Notes: generated by a model from the sequence alone, not told the origin. A stretch of DNA of 64,000 nucleotides from Acidobacteriota bacterium (GCA_029263415.1 JAJCXN010000030.1:1-64000), one strand, 5' to 3'; numbered from the stretch's first letter, positions 24,956-34,505 are shown. Numbers and translations: made by a program.

Positions 24956-27781
24956 ATGACCATGAACGACGACTCCAGAACCTTCACTCAAGACGCTAGC
25001 TCTCAAGCGCCGCATGACGTGGCGTTGTGGCGCGGCGCTGTCCGCAAGGAGCTTGCGGCACTGCCGGGCCCCGCACAGGAGCGGTCGCGCATTGAAGACG
25101 AACTCGCTCAGATGCTGCGGGACGAGGCCGAGGCTGGGGGTATTGAGTGCCAGAGCCCCACGGCGGTCGAGTCCTGGCTCGCCAGCCAGCGGCACCGCTT
25201 TGAGACATTGGTCGCAGAGCTGGTCAACAGCTTGCCGCAGGATGAGGTTGAAGCAAGTGCTCTCGCGAGTGCTCCGACCGCCGGCATGGGTACTGGGTTC
25301 GCGATTCTCAGCGGCATCCAAGCCGACCTAAAAGTGGCGCTGCGCGCGCTGCTCAAGCGGCCTGCGCTAACGGCGGTGATCCTGGCCACTCTAGTGCTCG
25401 GGATTGGCCTCAACTCGGCTGTCTTTAGCATTCTCAACAGCGTTCTGTTCAAACCGATGGCGGTGGTTCAACCTGAACAGCTGATGCGGATTTACTCGGT
25501 GGTACCGAACGACTTCGTGCTGGAAGGGCCCTCCGCGGCGCCGGATCTCATGGACTTACGGTCGAGCGAGGCGGTGGCTGATCTGGCGGCTCACGCATTG
25601 ACATTCAGTGCGCTGTCGATCGATGAGTCAGCCGAGATCGTGGTCGCAGAGATGGTGACCGACAACTTCTTTGAACTTCTGGGCGTGCCTCCATTGCGCG
25701 GTCGATTGTTCGCGTCGGGCGATCAAACTGTGCCCTACGGTTCCGAGGGTGACACCCTGGTGATCAGTGCGGCTGCTTGGGGCAGGCTGTTTGATTCCGA
25801 TCCTGATGTCGTAGGACGAGTAGTCAGGCTCAACGGGCACCCATTGGAGATTGTGGGCGTCGTGCCTGCAGACTTCAGAGGGCTCTTGCGCGGGCTGGAA
25901 CCGGCGGTCTGGGTGCCAGTGAGCACGGCGCTGCGCATCGGAGCAACCCCAAGCACAAACAGCGGGACGGCGACGATGGAGTCCCTACTCGAGGATCGAG
26001 GACGGCGTTGGCTCTGGGGTGTGGCCCGACTCGCTGACGGCTTGAGTGCGGATCAGGCTGGCGCTGAGATGGAGAACATTGCGGCCGCGCTCAAGGCCGA
26101 GTTTCCAGACACCAATGACGATCGCGACGTGTCGATAATTCCCTTGAGCAACGTCAAGGTCATGCCCGCGTTTGATTCCAGCATCGACACCGTTTCGGCG
26201 GTGCTCTTGGGTTTGGTCTTCCTGGTCCTGCTGATCGCCAGTGCGAACCTGGCGAACCTCTTACTTGCTCGCGCTCTGGCGCGGCGCGGCGAGATGGCCA
26301 CTCGGTTGTCGCTGGGCGCGAGCCGAAGCAGGATCGTCAGGCAGCTGCTGGTTGAGAGCCTGTTGTTGGCCGCACTTGGGGCTGCGGGCGGGCTGATGGT
26401 TGCGTACCTCGCCAGTTGGCTGATGAGTCGAGTCCGCATCGACATGGTGGTGCCGCTCCAGGTCTCGGTGAGCCCCGATTTGAGGGTGGTGGTGTTCACC
26501 GTACTCATCGCTACACTGACCGCTGTGCTGTTCGGACTGGTGCCGGCGATCGAGGCGTCGCGTACGGACCTCGCGTCGGTGATGAAAGAGAGTGCCGGTC
26601 GCGGCGGGCGACGCATGCGATTCCAAAGCACCATGGTCGCTTTACAGGTCGCCTTCTCGGTGGTGTTGTTGATCTTTGCAGGGCTTGCTCTGCGCAGCGT
26701 CGTGAACGCAACCAACATCAATACGGGCATGCAGACGGCGGGTGTCGCCGGCATCATGCTTGCGCCAGAGAGCCAGGGCTACGAGGAGACCGAGGTCGTC
26801 GGCTTCTACGAGGAACTTCATCGGCGCATCGAGGCTTCGCCTGGGGTGCAGCGCGTGAGTTCGGCAAGCCACTTGCCTTTGAGTTTGTTCATCAACACCA
26901 ACCCTGCGGTTCCCTCTAGACGCGCGGGCGAGGATCAAGACACTTGGCCCCAGGTCGATACAGGTAGCGTTGACGATGCATACTTTGATGTCTTGGGGAT
27001 CCCGATGCTGCGAGGCCGGGCGTTCACTCAAGGAGAGCTCGATCAGGAGGCGCGGGTGGTGGTGATCAACCAGACCCTGGCTGAAAAATTCTGGCCGGGC
27101 GAAGAGGCGGTAGGGGAACTCTTGGTGACTAACCCGGAGTCGGACCCCTATCGCGTCGTTGGGGTGGTGGGCAACGGTAAGTATCGAACCTTGGGCGAGG
27201 AGGCTCGATCCTTCGCCTATTTCCCCTTGCGAGCAAACACCTCGATGCGGACGGTGGTTGCTCGATTCGATCGGCCACAGCAGGCGACCGGTCGCCTCTT
27301 CGAAGATCTGGCGCACGGGATCGATCCACACCTCGCGATAGCCAACTCTGGTTCAGTTGAGGAACTCACCAGTTCGAGTGTGCTCATTCCGAAGATTGCG
27401 GCAGCGGTTTTCGGGGTGCTCGGCCTGGTCGGCCTGCTGCTTAGTGCGATCGGATTGTTTGGTGTGCTCGCCTATTCGGTTAGCCAGCGTACTCACGAGA
27501 TCGGCCTACGGATCGCGATGGGCGCAAGCCGCGGGCGAGTGATGGCCCTGGTAGCGCGCCGCGGACTGACGCTGGTCGGTTTCGGGGTCGCACTAGGTAC
27601 TGCGGTCGCGGTCGGCGTGACCCGGTTCTTGAGCGCGATGCTGTACGGCATCAGCGCCACAGACGGGTTGACCTTTGTGCTGGTGGTCGTGGTGTTGCTG
27701 GCGGTTGCCTTGATCGCAACTCTTGTGCCCGCTCGTGCCGCGCTCAGAGTAAGCCCGACCGAAGCCTTGCGCTACGAGTAG
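24956..27781 (+). CDS. MacB-like FtsX permease of the orphan duplicated type (ADOP), copy 3
   Basis: 941 residues from ATG 24956 (24962 also possible). A soluble prefix of about 115 residues (W-R-G-A-V-R-K-E-L-A-A-L) precedes TM1 at about 140-165, whose end reads S-V-L-F-K-P-M-A. Two MacB core plus FtsX blocks follow; the second ends H-E-I-G-L-R-I-A-M-G-A-S. No ATPase gene is near. The C-terminal codons and stop lie in a perfect 12-bp-arm hairpin (27763-27790). Its prefix is of the same general type as copy 1, matching the similarity of their PadR genes. Confidence 0.88.
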   Translation: MTMNDDSRTFTQDASSQAPHDVALWRGAVRKELAALPGPAQERSRIEDELAQMLRDEAEAGGIECQSPTAVESWLASQRHRFETLVAELVNSLPQDEVEASALASAPTAGMGTGFAILSGIQADLKVALRALLKRPALTAVILATLVLGIGLNSAVFSILNSVLFKPMAVVQPEQLMRIYSVVPNDFVLEGPSAAPDLMDLRSSEAVADLAAHALTFSALSIDESAEIVVAEMVTDNFFELLGVPPLRGRLFASGDQTVPYGSEGDTLVISAAAWGRLFDSDPDVVGRVVRLNGHPLEIVGVVPADFRGLLRGLEPAVWVPVSTALRIGATPSTNSGTATMESLLEDRGRRWLWGVARLADGLSADQAGAEMENIAAALKAEFPDTNDDRDVSIIPLSNVKVMPAFDSSIDTVSAVLLGLVFLVLLIASANLANLLLARALARRGEMATRLSLGASRSRIVRQLLVESLLLAALGAAGGLMVAYLASWLMSRVRIDMVVPLQVSVSPDLRVVVFTVLIATLTAVLFGLVPAIEASRTDLASVMKESAGRGGRRMRFQSTMVALQVAFSVVLLIFAGLALRSVVNATNINTGMQTAGVAGIMLAPESQGYEETEVVGFYEELHRRIEASPGVQRVSSASHLPLSLFINTNPAVPSRRAGEDQDTWPQVDTGSVDDAYFDVLGIPMLRGRAFTQGELDQEARVVVINQTLAEKFWPGEEAVGELLVTNPESDPYRVVGVVGNGKYRTLGEEARSFAYFPLRANTSMRTVVARFDRPQQATGRLFEDLAHGIDPHLAIANSGSVEELTSSSVLIPKIAAAVFGVLGLVGLLLSAIGLFGVLAYSVSQRTHEIGLRIAMGASRGRVMALVARRGLTLVGFGVALGTAVAVGVTRFLSAMLYGISATDGLTFVLVVVVLLAVALIATLVPARAALRVSPTEALRYE

Positions 27782-27790
27782 CGCAAGGCT
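27763..27790 (+). terminator. Perfect hairpin spanning the permease stop codon
   Basis: Arms AGCCTTGCGCTA (27763-27774) and TAGCGCAAGGCT (27779-27790) pair perfectly over 12 bp with a CGAG loop. The TAG stop is the first codon of the right arm. No T-tract follows, so it is not a classical intrinsic terminator; it could protect the 3' end of the message, slow the polymerase or help separate the two PadR-permease units. Confidence 0.5.
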
Positions 27791-27929
27791 CCGGTCGTGA
27801 TCGGGCGCGCGATCCGCGGTGCTAGCGCGAAAACGAGAAAGTGATTGGCCGAGTTGAATCTCCGGGAGGCTGCGCTCCGGCTGGTGGCCTCAGGCGGGTT
27901 GTGAAGGTTCTTTGCAACCACCGTCCGTA

Positions 27930-27950
27930 TACTCCGTAGTAGATGCATCT
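27930..27950 (+). promoter_or_regulatory. Candidate PadR operator
   Basis: TACT-N4-AGTA at 27930-27941 overlaps a perfect 10-bp palindrome AGATGCATCT at 27941-27950, about 30 bp before the PadR ATG at 27978. Symmetric elements at this distance are typical for PadR auto-repression. Compare the ATACT/AGTAT element at 7021-7041. Confidence 0.35.
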
Positions 27951-27977
27951 GCAACGGATGTATCGAGGAGATTCAGG

Positions 27978-28343
27978 ATGACGCGAGAAGATTCGACCAC
28001 CCACCTCACACCGGTGGTGTTCCACACCTTGGTTGCGCTCGCTGACGGCCCTTTGCACGGCTATGCCATCACTCAAAGTGTCGAGACTGCGAGCGAAGGA
28101 ACGGTGAAAATGGGGCCGGGCACTTTGTACGGATCACTTCAGCGGATCCAGGTTGCAGGGTTCGTTGAACGGGTGGAAGCCCCCGCTGGAGTTGAAGGGT
28201 CTCACGCGGATCGGAGACGCTACTTTGAGATCACCCAAGCCGGACTCGCTGCGCTCGAACGCGAGGGTAGACGCTTGGCGAGTGCTGTGAAGGTCTTGCG
28301 TTCGCGCGGACTGTTGAGAACAGGCGCTGGGACGCCGCAATGA
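27978..28343 (+). CDS. PadR family transcriptional regulator
   Basis: 121 residues from ATG 27978, with GAGGAG at 27965-27970; the frame extends upstream to 27912 but that part lies in the promoter. PadR motifs: L-T-P-V-V-F-H-T-L-V-A-L-A-D-G, H-G-Y-A-I-T-Q-S-V and M-G-P-G-T-L-Y-G-S-L-Q-R-I. The wing is longer than in the other three (D-R-R-R-Y-F-E-I-T). Its TGA overlaps the following permease ATG (ATGA), giving coupled translation. Probable auto-repressor of this pair. Confidence 0.9.
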   Translation: MTREDSTTHLTPVVFHTLVALADGPLHGYAITQSVETASEGTVKMGPGTLYGSLQRIQVAGFVERVEAPAGVEGSHADRRRYFEITQAGLAALEREGRRLASAVKVLRSRGLLRTGAGTPQ

Positions 28344-31072
28344 GTGGCGCGACCCACCGATCGTTGCTCAGTCGCCTGCTTCTCCTCTTCTACCCATCTC
28401 CGCTCCGCGGGAGTGATGGCGATCAGATCCTGGGGTGGTGGAGTGAGCGCTGGGAAGAGCGCAGAAGGCGCAGCGGTGCGGTGCTAGGTGGGGTGCTTTT
28501 CATTGGCGAAGCGTTTCTCGACGTGCTGCGAACCCGCTGGCATGCCCACATTGCCGAACCCGACCTCTGGCAGCTCCACGTCGATTCGCAAGATTCCCGT
28601 AGTCGGTTCCCTGGTCGAGTGACTCAGCAACTCGACGATTTGCGCTTGACCGCTCGCAGTCTGATGCGTGCTCCAGCGTTCTTGGTGGTGTCAGTTCTGA
28701 CCCTGGCCACCGGCGTCGCGGCGGTTACCATGGTCTTCAGCTTGCTGAACTCGGTTCTGCTCAAACCGCTTCCCTATCCCGACGCGCACCGCATAGTGCA
28801 GGTTGGCTATGCCTCGCAAGATCTGGCGGAAGCGGATGATCTCGGGTCGCTGTCGGCGCTTGACTTTTTCGATCTCTCCGACCGCAGCACAACGCTCGAC
28901 TCCCTAGCGGCCAGTCGTGGCGCGATGTTCACCTTTACGGGTCTTGGTCCGATGAGTGAGCCGGAGGCTGTATTTGGGGCGCTGGTGTCGCCCGAATTCT
29001 TTCCTGCACTCGGAGTGATGCCCCGCTGGGGTAGGACATTCAGCGCGGCGGAGGACGCAAATCGTGCTGCGGTGGTGGTGTTGAGCTATGAGCTTTGGCA
29101 GCGCCGCTGGCAGGGCTCACTCGACGTCCTGGATCAAACCGTGACCATCGATCAAGAGCCGTTCACGGTGGTCGGCGTCATGCCGCCTGACTTTCGCCCA
29201 CCCGAAGGCATCTACCAGGAGGGTGCCGAACTGTGGGCGCCCTTGCAGCGGGTGGATCCGGAGTTGGCGGCGAATCGGCACGACGGCTTCTTGATCGCCA
29301 TCGGCCGCATGAAGAAAGATGTGTCGCTGGAGGCAGCGCGGACGGAACTGGCGCTGATCGGAGACCAGTTGAGTGCCGAGTATCCGGAAGTTGGAGAACG
29401 CTGGTTTGGAGCCTCATCGTTGCACCTCCAGACGGTGGGCGACTTCACCAGAACCATCAACATCCTGCTCGCGTCGGTCGGGCTCCTGCTCTTGATCGCG
29501 TCGGTCAATGTTGCTGGATTGCTCTTGGCGCGAGCGGTCGAACGGCGGCGCGAGTTCTCGGTGCGCCGGGCGCTAGGAGCCCGGCGGTCTCACATCGTTG
29601 CTCAACTCCTCAACGAGAGCTTGGTGTTGGGAAGTGCCGCAGGGATTCTGGGTGCAGGAGTGGCTTGGGCAGGGGTTCGTGCCTTCCGCTCAGCGATCCC
29701 GATCGAGGTGCCAAGGATCGGAGAACTGGTAGTTGATCAGCGAGTTCTGCTCTTCGCGATGGTTGTGTCGGTAGCGATGGCAGTGTTGTTTGGTCTGATT
29801 CCTGCGCTGCGCGTTTCCAACGGCCGCCAGGCGCGTGCGGGATCCAGTGTTGCTGCCACGGTCGGTCGGGGCGTCGTTGGGTCGCGCAGCGATGAACGTA
29901 CTCGGGCGTCTCTGGTAATCGCGGAGACAGCCTTGGCCGTGGTTTTGGTCACTGGGGCCGGCCTATTGATCAGCAGCTACCAGCGCCTACAGGAGGTGGA
30001 ACTCGGCTTCACTCCGGATGGCGTCGAGGTGGTGGCGCTCACCTCAGATGAGACCGAACCCGAACGCTTGCGCGAGTTCTATCGCCAGGTACTGGACCAG
30101 GTGCGGGCCGCGCCGGGTGTGGAGTCTGCGGGAATTGCTTCAATCACGCCGCTAAGCCGCGGTCGGCAGATGCAAGGTCTCTCCTTCGAGGAAATTGGCG
30201 CACAAACGCTACACGGGGAAAATCACGTGTACTCGACGCATTACCAAGTCGCGACCGAGGGCTACCTGCAGACGCTCGGCGTGCCGCTGCGCCGTGGGCG
30301 CGGGTTCGAGGGGCGGGATCGGAACGGTTCGGCGAGGGTCGCCCTGGTGAATGAGAAGGTCGCGGGGGAGCTCCGCGAGGCAGGAGTCGAACCGTTAGGC
30401 CAACGGTTCTCGTTGGGTGAACACGGGGTGAGCGATGGCAGTTTCGAGATCGTTGGCGTGGTCGGCAATATTCAGCAAGCGAAGCTCACCGATGACGCCA
30501 TGCGCCGCATCTACCTGCACTACGACCAGGTCCCCAGAGAGCGGATGCGGGTGTTTGCTCGCGCCGCTTCCGGCATCTCAGCTTTGCCTGTGTTGCGCGA
30601 GCGCATCTGGTCGGTGAACGCGGACCTTCCACTGGTGGGCTACGAACTCAACGTGCTGCTGGATCGTGCGCTCGCTGCCCCTCGTTTCTACATGCAACTG
30701 ATAGGTGCTCTTGCAGCGATCTCACTGGCTCTGGCCTTGGTCGGTGTTTACAGCACCTTGTCTCATGGGGTTGAACGCCGGCGTCGCGAGGTCGGACTGC
30801 GCATGGCGCTTGGCGCGACCGAACGTTCGGTGTTGCGATTGATCCTGCGGCGAGGCGTCCTGTTGGTTGGGGTGGGCTCCGCGATTGGACTGATCACCTC
30901 TTCGTTGGTCACTCACCTGCTCGAGGCGTTCCTCTTTGGGGTGACTTCCACCGACCCGAGGACCTTTGCTGCGGTCGCGGCCTTGGTGCTCGGGGCCGGC
31001 GTGGTGGCGAGCTTCGTGCCCGCGCGTCGCGCCATGCGCGTTACGCCAGCGCAGGCGTTGTCGGAGGACTAG
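28340..31072 (+). CDS. MacB-like FtsX permease of the orphan duplicated type (ADOP), copy 4
   Basis: 910 residues. The prefix is of another ADOP type (L-L-L-F-Y-P-S-P-L-R-G-S-D-G-D, then W-W-S-E-R-W), followed by TM1 at about 112-140 with S-V-L-L-K-P-L-P-Y-P, a periplasmic core with the Q-T-V-T-I-D-Q-E-P-F-T-V-V-G-V pattern, an FtsX block, a second core and a C-terminal FtsX block with R-E-V-G-L-R-M-A-L-G-A-T. ATG shares bases with the PadR stop. Four different N-terminal prefixes in four permeases suggest different inputs or partners. Confidence 0.88.
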   Translation: MSGATHRSLLSRLLLLFYPSPLRGSDGDQILGWWSERWEERRRRSGAVLGGVLFIGEAFLDVLRTRWHAHIAEPDLWQLHVDSQDSRSRFPGRVTQQLDDLRLTARSLMRAPAFLVVSVLTLATGVAAVTMVFSLLNSVLLKPLPYPDAHRIVQVGYASQDLAEADDLGSLSALDFFDLSDRSTTLDSLAASRGAMFTFTGLGPMSEPEAVFGALVSPEFFPALGVMPRWGRTFSAAEDANRAAVVVLSYELWQRRWQGSLDVLDQTVTIDQEPFTVVGVMPPDFRPPEGIYQEGAELWAPLQRVDPELAANRHDGFLIAIGRMKKDVSLEAARTELALIGDQLSAEYPEVGERWFGASSLHLQTVGDFTRTINILLASVGLLLLIASVNVAGLLLARAVERRREFSVRRALGARRSHIVAQLLNESLVLGSAAGILGAGVAWAGVRAFRSAIPIEVPRIGELVVDQRVLLFAMVVSVAMAVLFGLIPALRVSNGRQARAGSSVAATVGRGVVGSRSDERTRASLVIAETALAVVLVTGAGLLISSYQRLQEVELGFTPDGVEVVALTSDETEPERLREFYRQVLDQVRAAPGVESAGIASITPLSRGRQMQGLSFEEIGAQTLHGENHVYSTHYQVATEGYLQTLGVPLRRGRGFEGRDRNGSARVALVNEKVAGELREAGVEPLGQRFSLGEHGVSDGSFEIVGVVGNIQQAKLTDDAMRRIYLHYDQVPRERMRVFARAASGISALPVLRERIWSVNADLPLVGYELNVLLDRALAAPRFYMQLIGALAAISLALALVGVYSTLSHGVERRRREVGLRMALGATERSVLRLILRRGVLLVGVGSAIGLITSSLVTHLLEAFLFGVTSTDPRTFAAVAALVLGAGVVASFVPARRAMRVTPAQALSED

Positions 31073-31079
31073 GCGAGGC

Positions 31080-31409
31080 TCACTTGGCCGGCAAGGTCAG
31101 CGTGAAGCCCGCTGCGCGATTGATCCAGCCTTCGAGGTCCTGGTCGGACTCGAGTCCTTCGGGCGCGATGAAGACCATGCTCTTGATGATCCGTTTGGTG
31201 AAGTCCATGGGTCGCACGTGGGCCTCTTTGAGTGCCTCCGCTGCGAGCTCATTGCCCAGCCGCAGCATCAGGTCTTCGTTGGCGACGCCGCAGGCCATGT
31301 TGCCGTTGATCATGAAGCAAACGCCACCGAACATTCTTCGCTCGCTGATGCCGCTGCGTTGAGCGAGAACCATCCGTACACGTTCTGCGAGGCCTTCATC
31401 GTGAGCCAT
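31080..31409 (-). CDS. TfoX/Sxy N-terminal domain protein
   Basis: 109 residues starting M-A-H-D-E-G-L-A-E at ATG 31409; the open frame reaches 31451 but the extra residues do not fit the family. TfoX-N pattern: R-R-M-F-G-G-V-C-F-M-I-N-G-N-M-A-C-G-V near residue 25-43 and P-M-D-F-T-K near 66-71. Full TfoX/Sxy also has a C-terminal domain that is missing here, as in many stand-alone TfoX-N proteins whose function is unknown. It converges on the permease gene, with only 7 bp between them. Confidence 0.85.
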   Translation of the reverse strand: MAHDEGLAERVRMVLAQRSGISERRMFGGVCFMINGNMACGVANEDLMLRLGNELAAEALKEAHVRPMDFTKRIIKSMVFIAPEGLESDQDLEGWINRAAGFTLTLPAK

Positions 31410-31487
31410 GATTGATTCCTGGTGCGGTAAGTCGGGGTCGAGACTCCTCAACGGCCGATCGAAACAGTCGATTAGCGCTAGAGTCCG

Positions 31488-32783
31488 ATGATCATGGATT
31501 GGTATGCCGCAGCTGCAATCATTGTCAGCCTAACCGCGTTTTTTAGCTACGCAAATCGTAAGTGGTTCGGGCTACCGACGGTGATCGGCGTGATGCTGGG
31601 TGCTTTGGTGGTGTCATTGCTCCTGATCATCGCCGGAACTTTTGCACAACCCGTGCGTGCCGAGCTTCTGGTGTTGTTGCAGAGCCTCGATTTCGATCAG
31701 CTGCTGATGCAAGGCATGCTCTCGTTCTTGCTGTTCGCTGGAGCGCTGCACGTCGACCTTGGCTCGCTGCGAGATCAAGCGCCGCTGATCGCTACCTTGG
31801 CTCTGGTGGGTGTCGTCTTTTCGACCTTCACGATCGGCTTGATCGTGTGGTGGGTGTTGGGCCTGCTGGGCATCACGGTGCCCTTGCTCTGGGCTTTGGT
31901 GTTTGGCGCGCTGATCTCGCCGACCGACCCGATCGCGGTTCTGGGACTCTTGCGCCAAGCCAAAGCGCCTAAGAAGGTCGAGACGCTGATCGTGGGCGAG
32001 TCGTTGTTCAACGACGGAGTGGGTGTGGTGGTTTTTGGGGCAATTGCGGCCCTACTGGGTTCGGGGCACGGTGTTGATGCGGGGCACAATGGCGATGCGG
32101 GCCATGCTCCAGCGGAGTTCGGAGTTGGCGCGATAGTCAACCTGTTCGCCGTCGAGGCGCTGGGAGGCGTTTTGCTCGGGTTGGGACTAGGCCTGTTTGC
32201 CTACTGGATGCTCAAAGCGATCGACGACTACAGCGTGGAGGTGTTGATCACACTGGCCGTTGTCATGGGCGGCTATGCGTTGGCTGGCGCCCTGCACACG
32301 TCAGGGCCTCTCGCGATGGTGGTCGCTGGTTTGTTCCTCGGCAACCGCGGTCGCGCCTTTGCGATGTCCAAACGCACCCGCGAACACCTCGATACCTTCT
32401 GGGAATTGATCGACGAGATCTTGAATGCGGTGCTGTTTGTGCTGATCGGCATGGAGGTCTTGGTGCTCTCGTTTGAGGCGCGCTACTTTGTTGCCGCCGC
32501 GGTGGCGCTGCCGGTGGTCTTGGGTGTGCGATTGCTCTCGGTCGGGCCTCCAGTGGCGCTCCTTCGTAGGCGCAATGAATTCCCGCCTTACACGGTGACG
32601 CTGTTGACCTGGGGTGGGCTGCGCGGTGGCATCTCGATCGCGCTGGCGCTGTCGTTGCCCGCGGGCGATGAGCGTGGCCTGATCTTGTTCATGACCTATG
32701 CTGTGGTTGCGTTCTCGATCCTGGTGCAGGGTTTGACTGTCGGAAAGATCGCACGCCGCGCCGCTCGCATGACAGCCCCTTGA
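31488..32783 (+). CDS. Monovalent cation:proton antiporter, CPA1 (NhaP-type)
   Basis: 431 residues with about 12 TM helices. CPA1 hallmarks: L-L-F-A-G-A-L-H-V-D near residue 82, the S-P-T-D-P-I-A-V motif near 144-151, the G-E-S-L-F-N-D-G-V-G-V-V motif (about 170-180) that carries the ion-binding acidic residue, and T-W-G-G-L-R-G-G-I-S near 370. Probably exchanges Na+ or K+ for H+ across the inner membrane for pH and salt balance. A short His/Asp/Gly-rich loop (G-H-G-V-D-A-G-H-N-G-D-A-G-H) near residue 190-205 is unusual. ATG at 31488 or 31494. It stands alone. Confidence 0.92.
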   Translation: MIMDWYAAAAIIVSLTAFFSYANRKWFGLPTVIGVMLGALVVSLLLIIAGTFAQPVRAELLVLLQSLDFDQLLMQGMLSFLLFAGALHVDLGSLRDQAPLIATLALVGVVFSTFTIGLIVWWVLGLLGITVPLLWALVFGALISPTDPIAVLGLLRQAKAPKKVETLIVGESLFNDGVGVVVFGAIAALLGSGHGVDAGHNGDAGHAPAEFGVGAIVNLFAVEALGGVLLGLGLGLFAYWMLKAIDDYSVEVLITLAVVMGGYALAGALHTSGPLAMVVAGLFLGNRGRAFAMSKRTREHLDTFWELIDEILNAVLFVLIGMEVLVLSFEARYFVAAAVALPVVLGVRLLSVGPPVALLRRRNEFPPYTVTLLTWGGLRGGISIALALSLPAGDERGLILFMTYAVVAFSILVQGLTVGKIARRAARMTAP

Positions 32784-32837
32784 GGGAGCAGCCCCGAGTA
32801 ACACGCCACCTATGCCGTCGGTTGCGAGGAGACCCGT

Positions 32838-34505
32838 TTGCGATTGAACGCTCAACGTAGGATTGTTCCGTACCACCGTCGCCTCCTTGTCTTGGTTGGG
32901 CTGATTGCGGTCGTGTGGTTGTCATTGGGCTGTGCGGTGCTTGAGGAAGGTGCTGCCGATCGGCACTCGATCGCCACAGCGTCGGGCCAACTGCGCGGCG
33001 TTGCAAGTCCTCTCGCTGAAACGGTAACCGTATTTCGGGGAGTACCGTTTGCAGCGCCACCGGTCAACGAAAGGCGTTTTAGACCGCCACAGCCTCCGGC
33101 GTCGTGGGAGGGCGTGCGCGATGCCGACCAGTTCGGCACTGCTTGCTGGCAAGATCTAACGCCTGAAGATTCGCTCTACAGCCGTGGGATGGACCTCGAG
33201 CGTAGCGAGGACTGCCTCTATCTCAACGTCTGGAGCGACACCGCTGGAACCGATCAGCCAGTGATGGTGTGGTTTCACGGTGGCGCTCACACCACTGGCC
33301 ATGGAAGCTCCGCCATCTTCGATGGCACCACGCTGGCAAGCAAGGGGGCAGTGGTGGTGAGCCCCAACTACCGTCTGGGCGCCTTTGGCTTTCTCGCTCA
33401 TCCGTCACTGACCGCAGAATCGGTGGATGATTCCTCGGGCAACTATGGGTTGCTCGATAAGGTGCGCGCGCTCGAATGGGTGAGAGACAACATTGCAGCC
33501 TTTGGTGGCGACGCCGGCAACGTGACCATCTTCGGACAGTCGGCTGGATCGCAGAGCGTATGCGCGTTGATGGCCACACCCTTGAGCGAGGACCTCTTTC
33601 ATCGAGTCATTGGGCAGTCGGGATCATGCCTGGGTGACCTCTTACCGCTGTCCGAAGTGGGAGACTCGGCGGCGAGCACGGCATCGAGCGCTGGATCCAG
33701 CGGGCACGCGATCGGACTCGCGTTTGCCGAGCAGCTGGGCGCTGGCAGCGTGGCAGATCTGCGGGCAGCAACGGCCGAAGAGATTCTGGAGGCTACGGTC
33801 CAAGTACCGGGAGGTGTTCGGCAGTTCGTGCTCGATGGTTGGGTGTTCGAGCGCCAGGTGAAGGCGACGTTCGAGCGCGGATTGCAACACCAGGTGCCAG
33901 TGCTCACCGGTACCACTGCAGACGAAGGAACGGCGTTGTTCGAGACGCTTTCAGATGTTGATGTGGAGGGGCTGTTGCAGTTCATCAGTAGTCGCTTCGA
34001 TGGCGGCCCTGGTGCGATCCTCGATCTCTATCAAGAGGCCCTAGACATCTCTCCTAAGCGCGCGATGCAAGCAATCCTGGCGGACCAGCTCTTCGCGGTC
34101 GGCGCCCGTGCCTGGGTTCAGTTCAGTGCAAGCGTTGGCCAGCCTGCCTACCTCTACTCTTTTGAGCGCGCGGTGCCCACCTTCAGGCTGTATCTGCCCG
34201 ATCGCCCAGACCTGGGCCCGAGTGAAGAGCGAGGTTTTGGGGCCTATCACTCGGGCGACTTGGCCTACACTTTTGGCAACACCCGCAATCTCGGAATCCA
34301 CTGGGAGGACTGGGATCATGAGATTGCGGATTACATGTCGAGCTACTGGGTGAACTTCGCGCGCTCCGGCGACCCCAACGGCGAAGGGTTGCCCAACTGG
34401 CCCCGCTATGAGGCCAACAGCGATCAGGCTCTCCTAATCGGCCCCGCAGAGATCACAACGGTGGCCGGCTTCAAGAAGGCCAAGGTCGAGCGGCTGCGGC
34501 GGTAG
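32838..34505 (+). CDS. Type-B carboxylesterase/lipase lipoprotein
   Basis: 555 residues with a TTG start. The signal has a lipobox L-S-L-G-C at residue 32, so a lipid-anchored envelope enzyme is predicted. Carboxylesterase family: E-D-C-L-Y-L-N-V-W near 124-132, oxyanion loop W-F-H-G-G-A-H-T-T-G near 145-154, nucleophile S235 in I-F-G-Q-S-A-G-S, the acid Glu in T-T-A-D-E-G-T-A-L-F and the catalytic His in A-Y-H-S-G-D-L-A-Y. The triad appears complete. Substrate not predictable. The gene is convergent with the quinone oxidoreductase, 21 bp away. Confidence 0.9.
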   Translation: MRLNAQRRIVPYHRRLLVLVGLIAVVWLSLGCAVLEEGAADRHSIATASGQLRGVASPLAETVTVFRGVPFAAPPVNERRFRPPQPPASWEGVRDADQFGTACWQDLTPEDSLYSRGMDLERSEDCLYLNVWSDTAGTDQPVMVWFHGGAHTTGHGSSAIFDGTTLASKGAVVVSPNYRLGAFGFLAHPSLTAESVDDSSGNYGLLDKVRALEWVRDNIAAFGGDAGNVTIFGQSAGSQSVCALMATPLSEDLFHRVIGQSGSCLGDLLPLSEVGDSAASTASSAGSSGHAIGLAFAEQLGAGSVADLRAATAEEILEATVQVPGGVRQFVLDGWVFERQVKATFERGLQHQVPVLTGTTADEGTALFETLSDVDVEGLLQFISSRFDGGPGAILDLYQEALDISPKRAMQAILADQLFAVGARAWVQFSASVGQPAYLYSFERAVPTFRLYLPDRPDLGPSEERGFGAYHSGDLAYTFGNTRNLGIHWEDWDHEIADYMSSYWVNFARSGDPNGEGLPNWPRYEANSDQALLIGPAEITTVAGFKKAKVERLRR

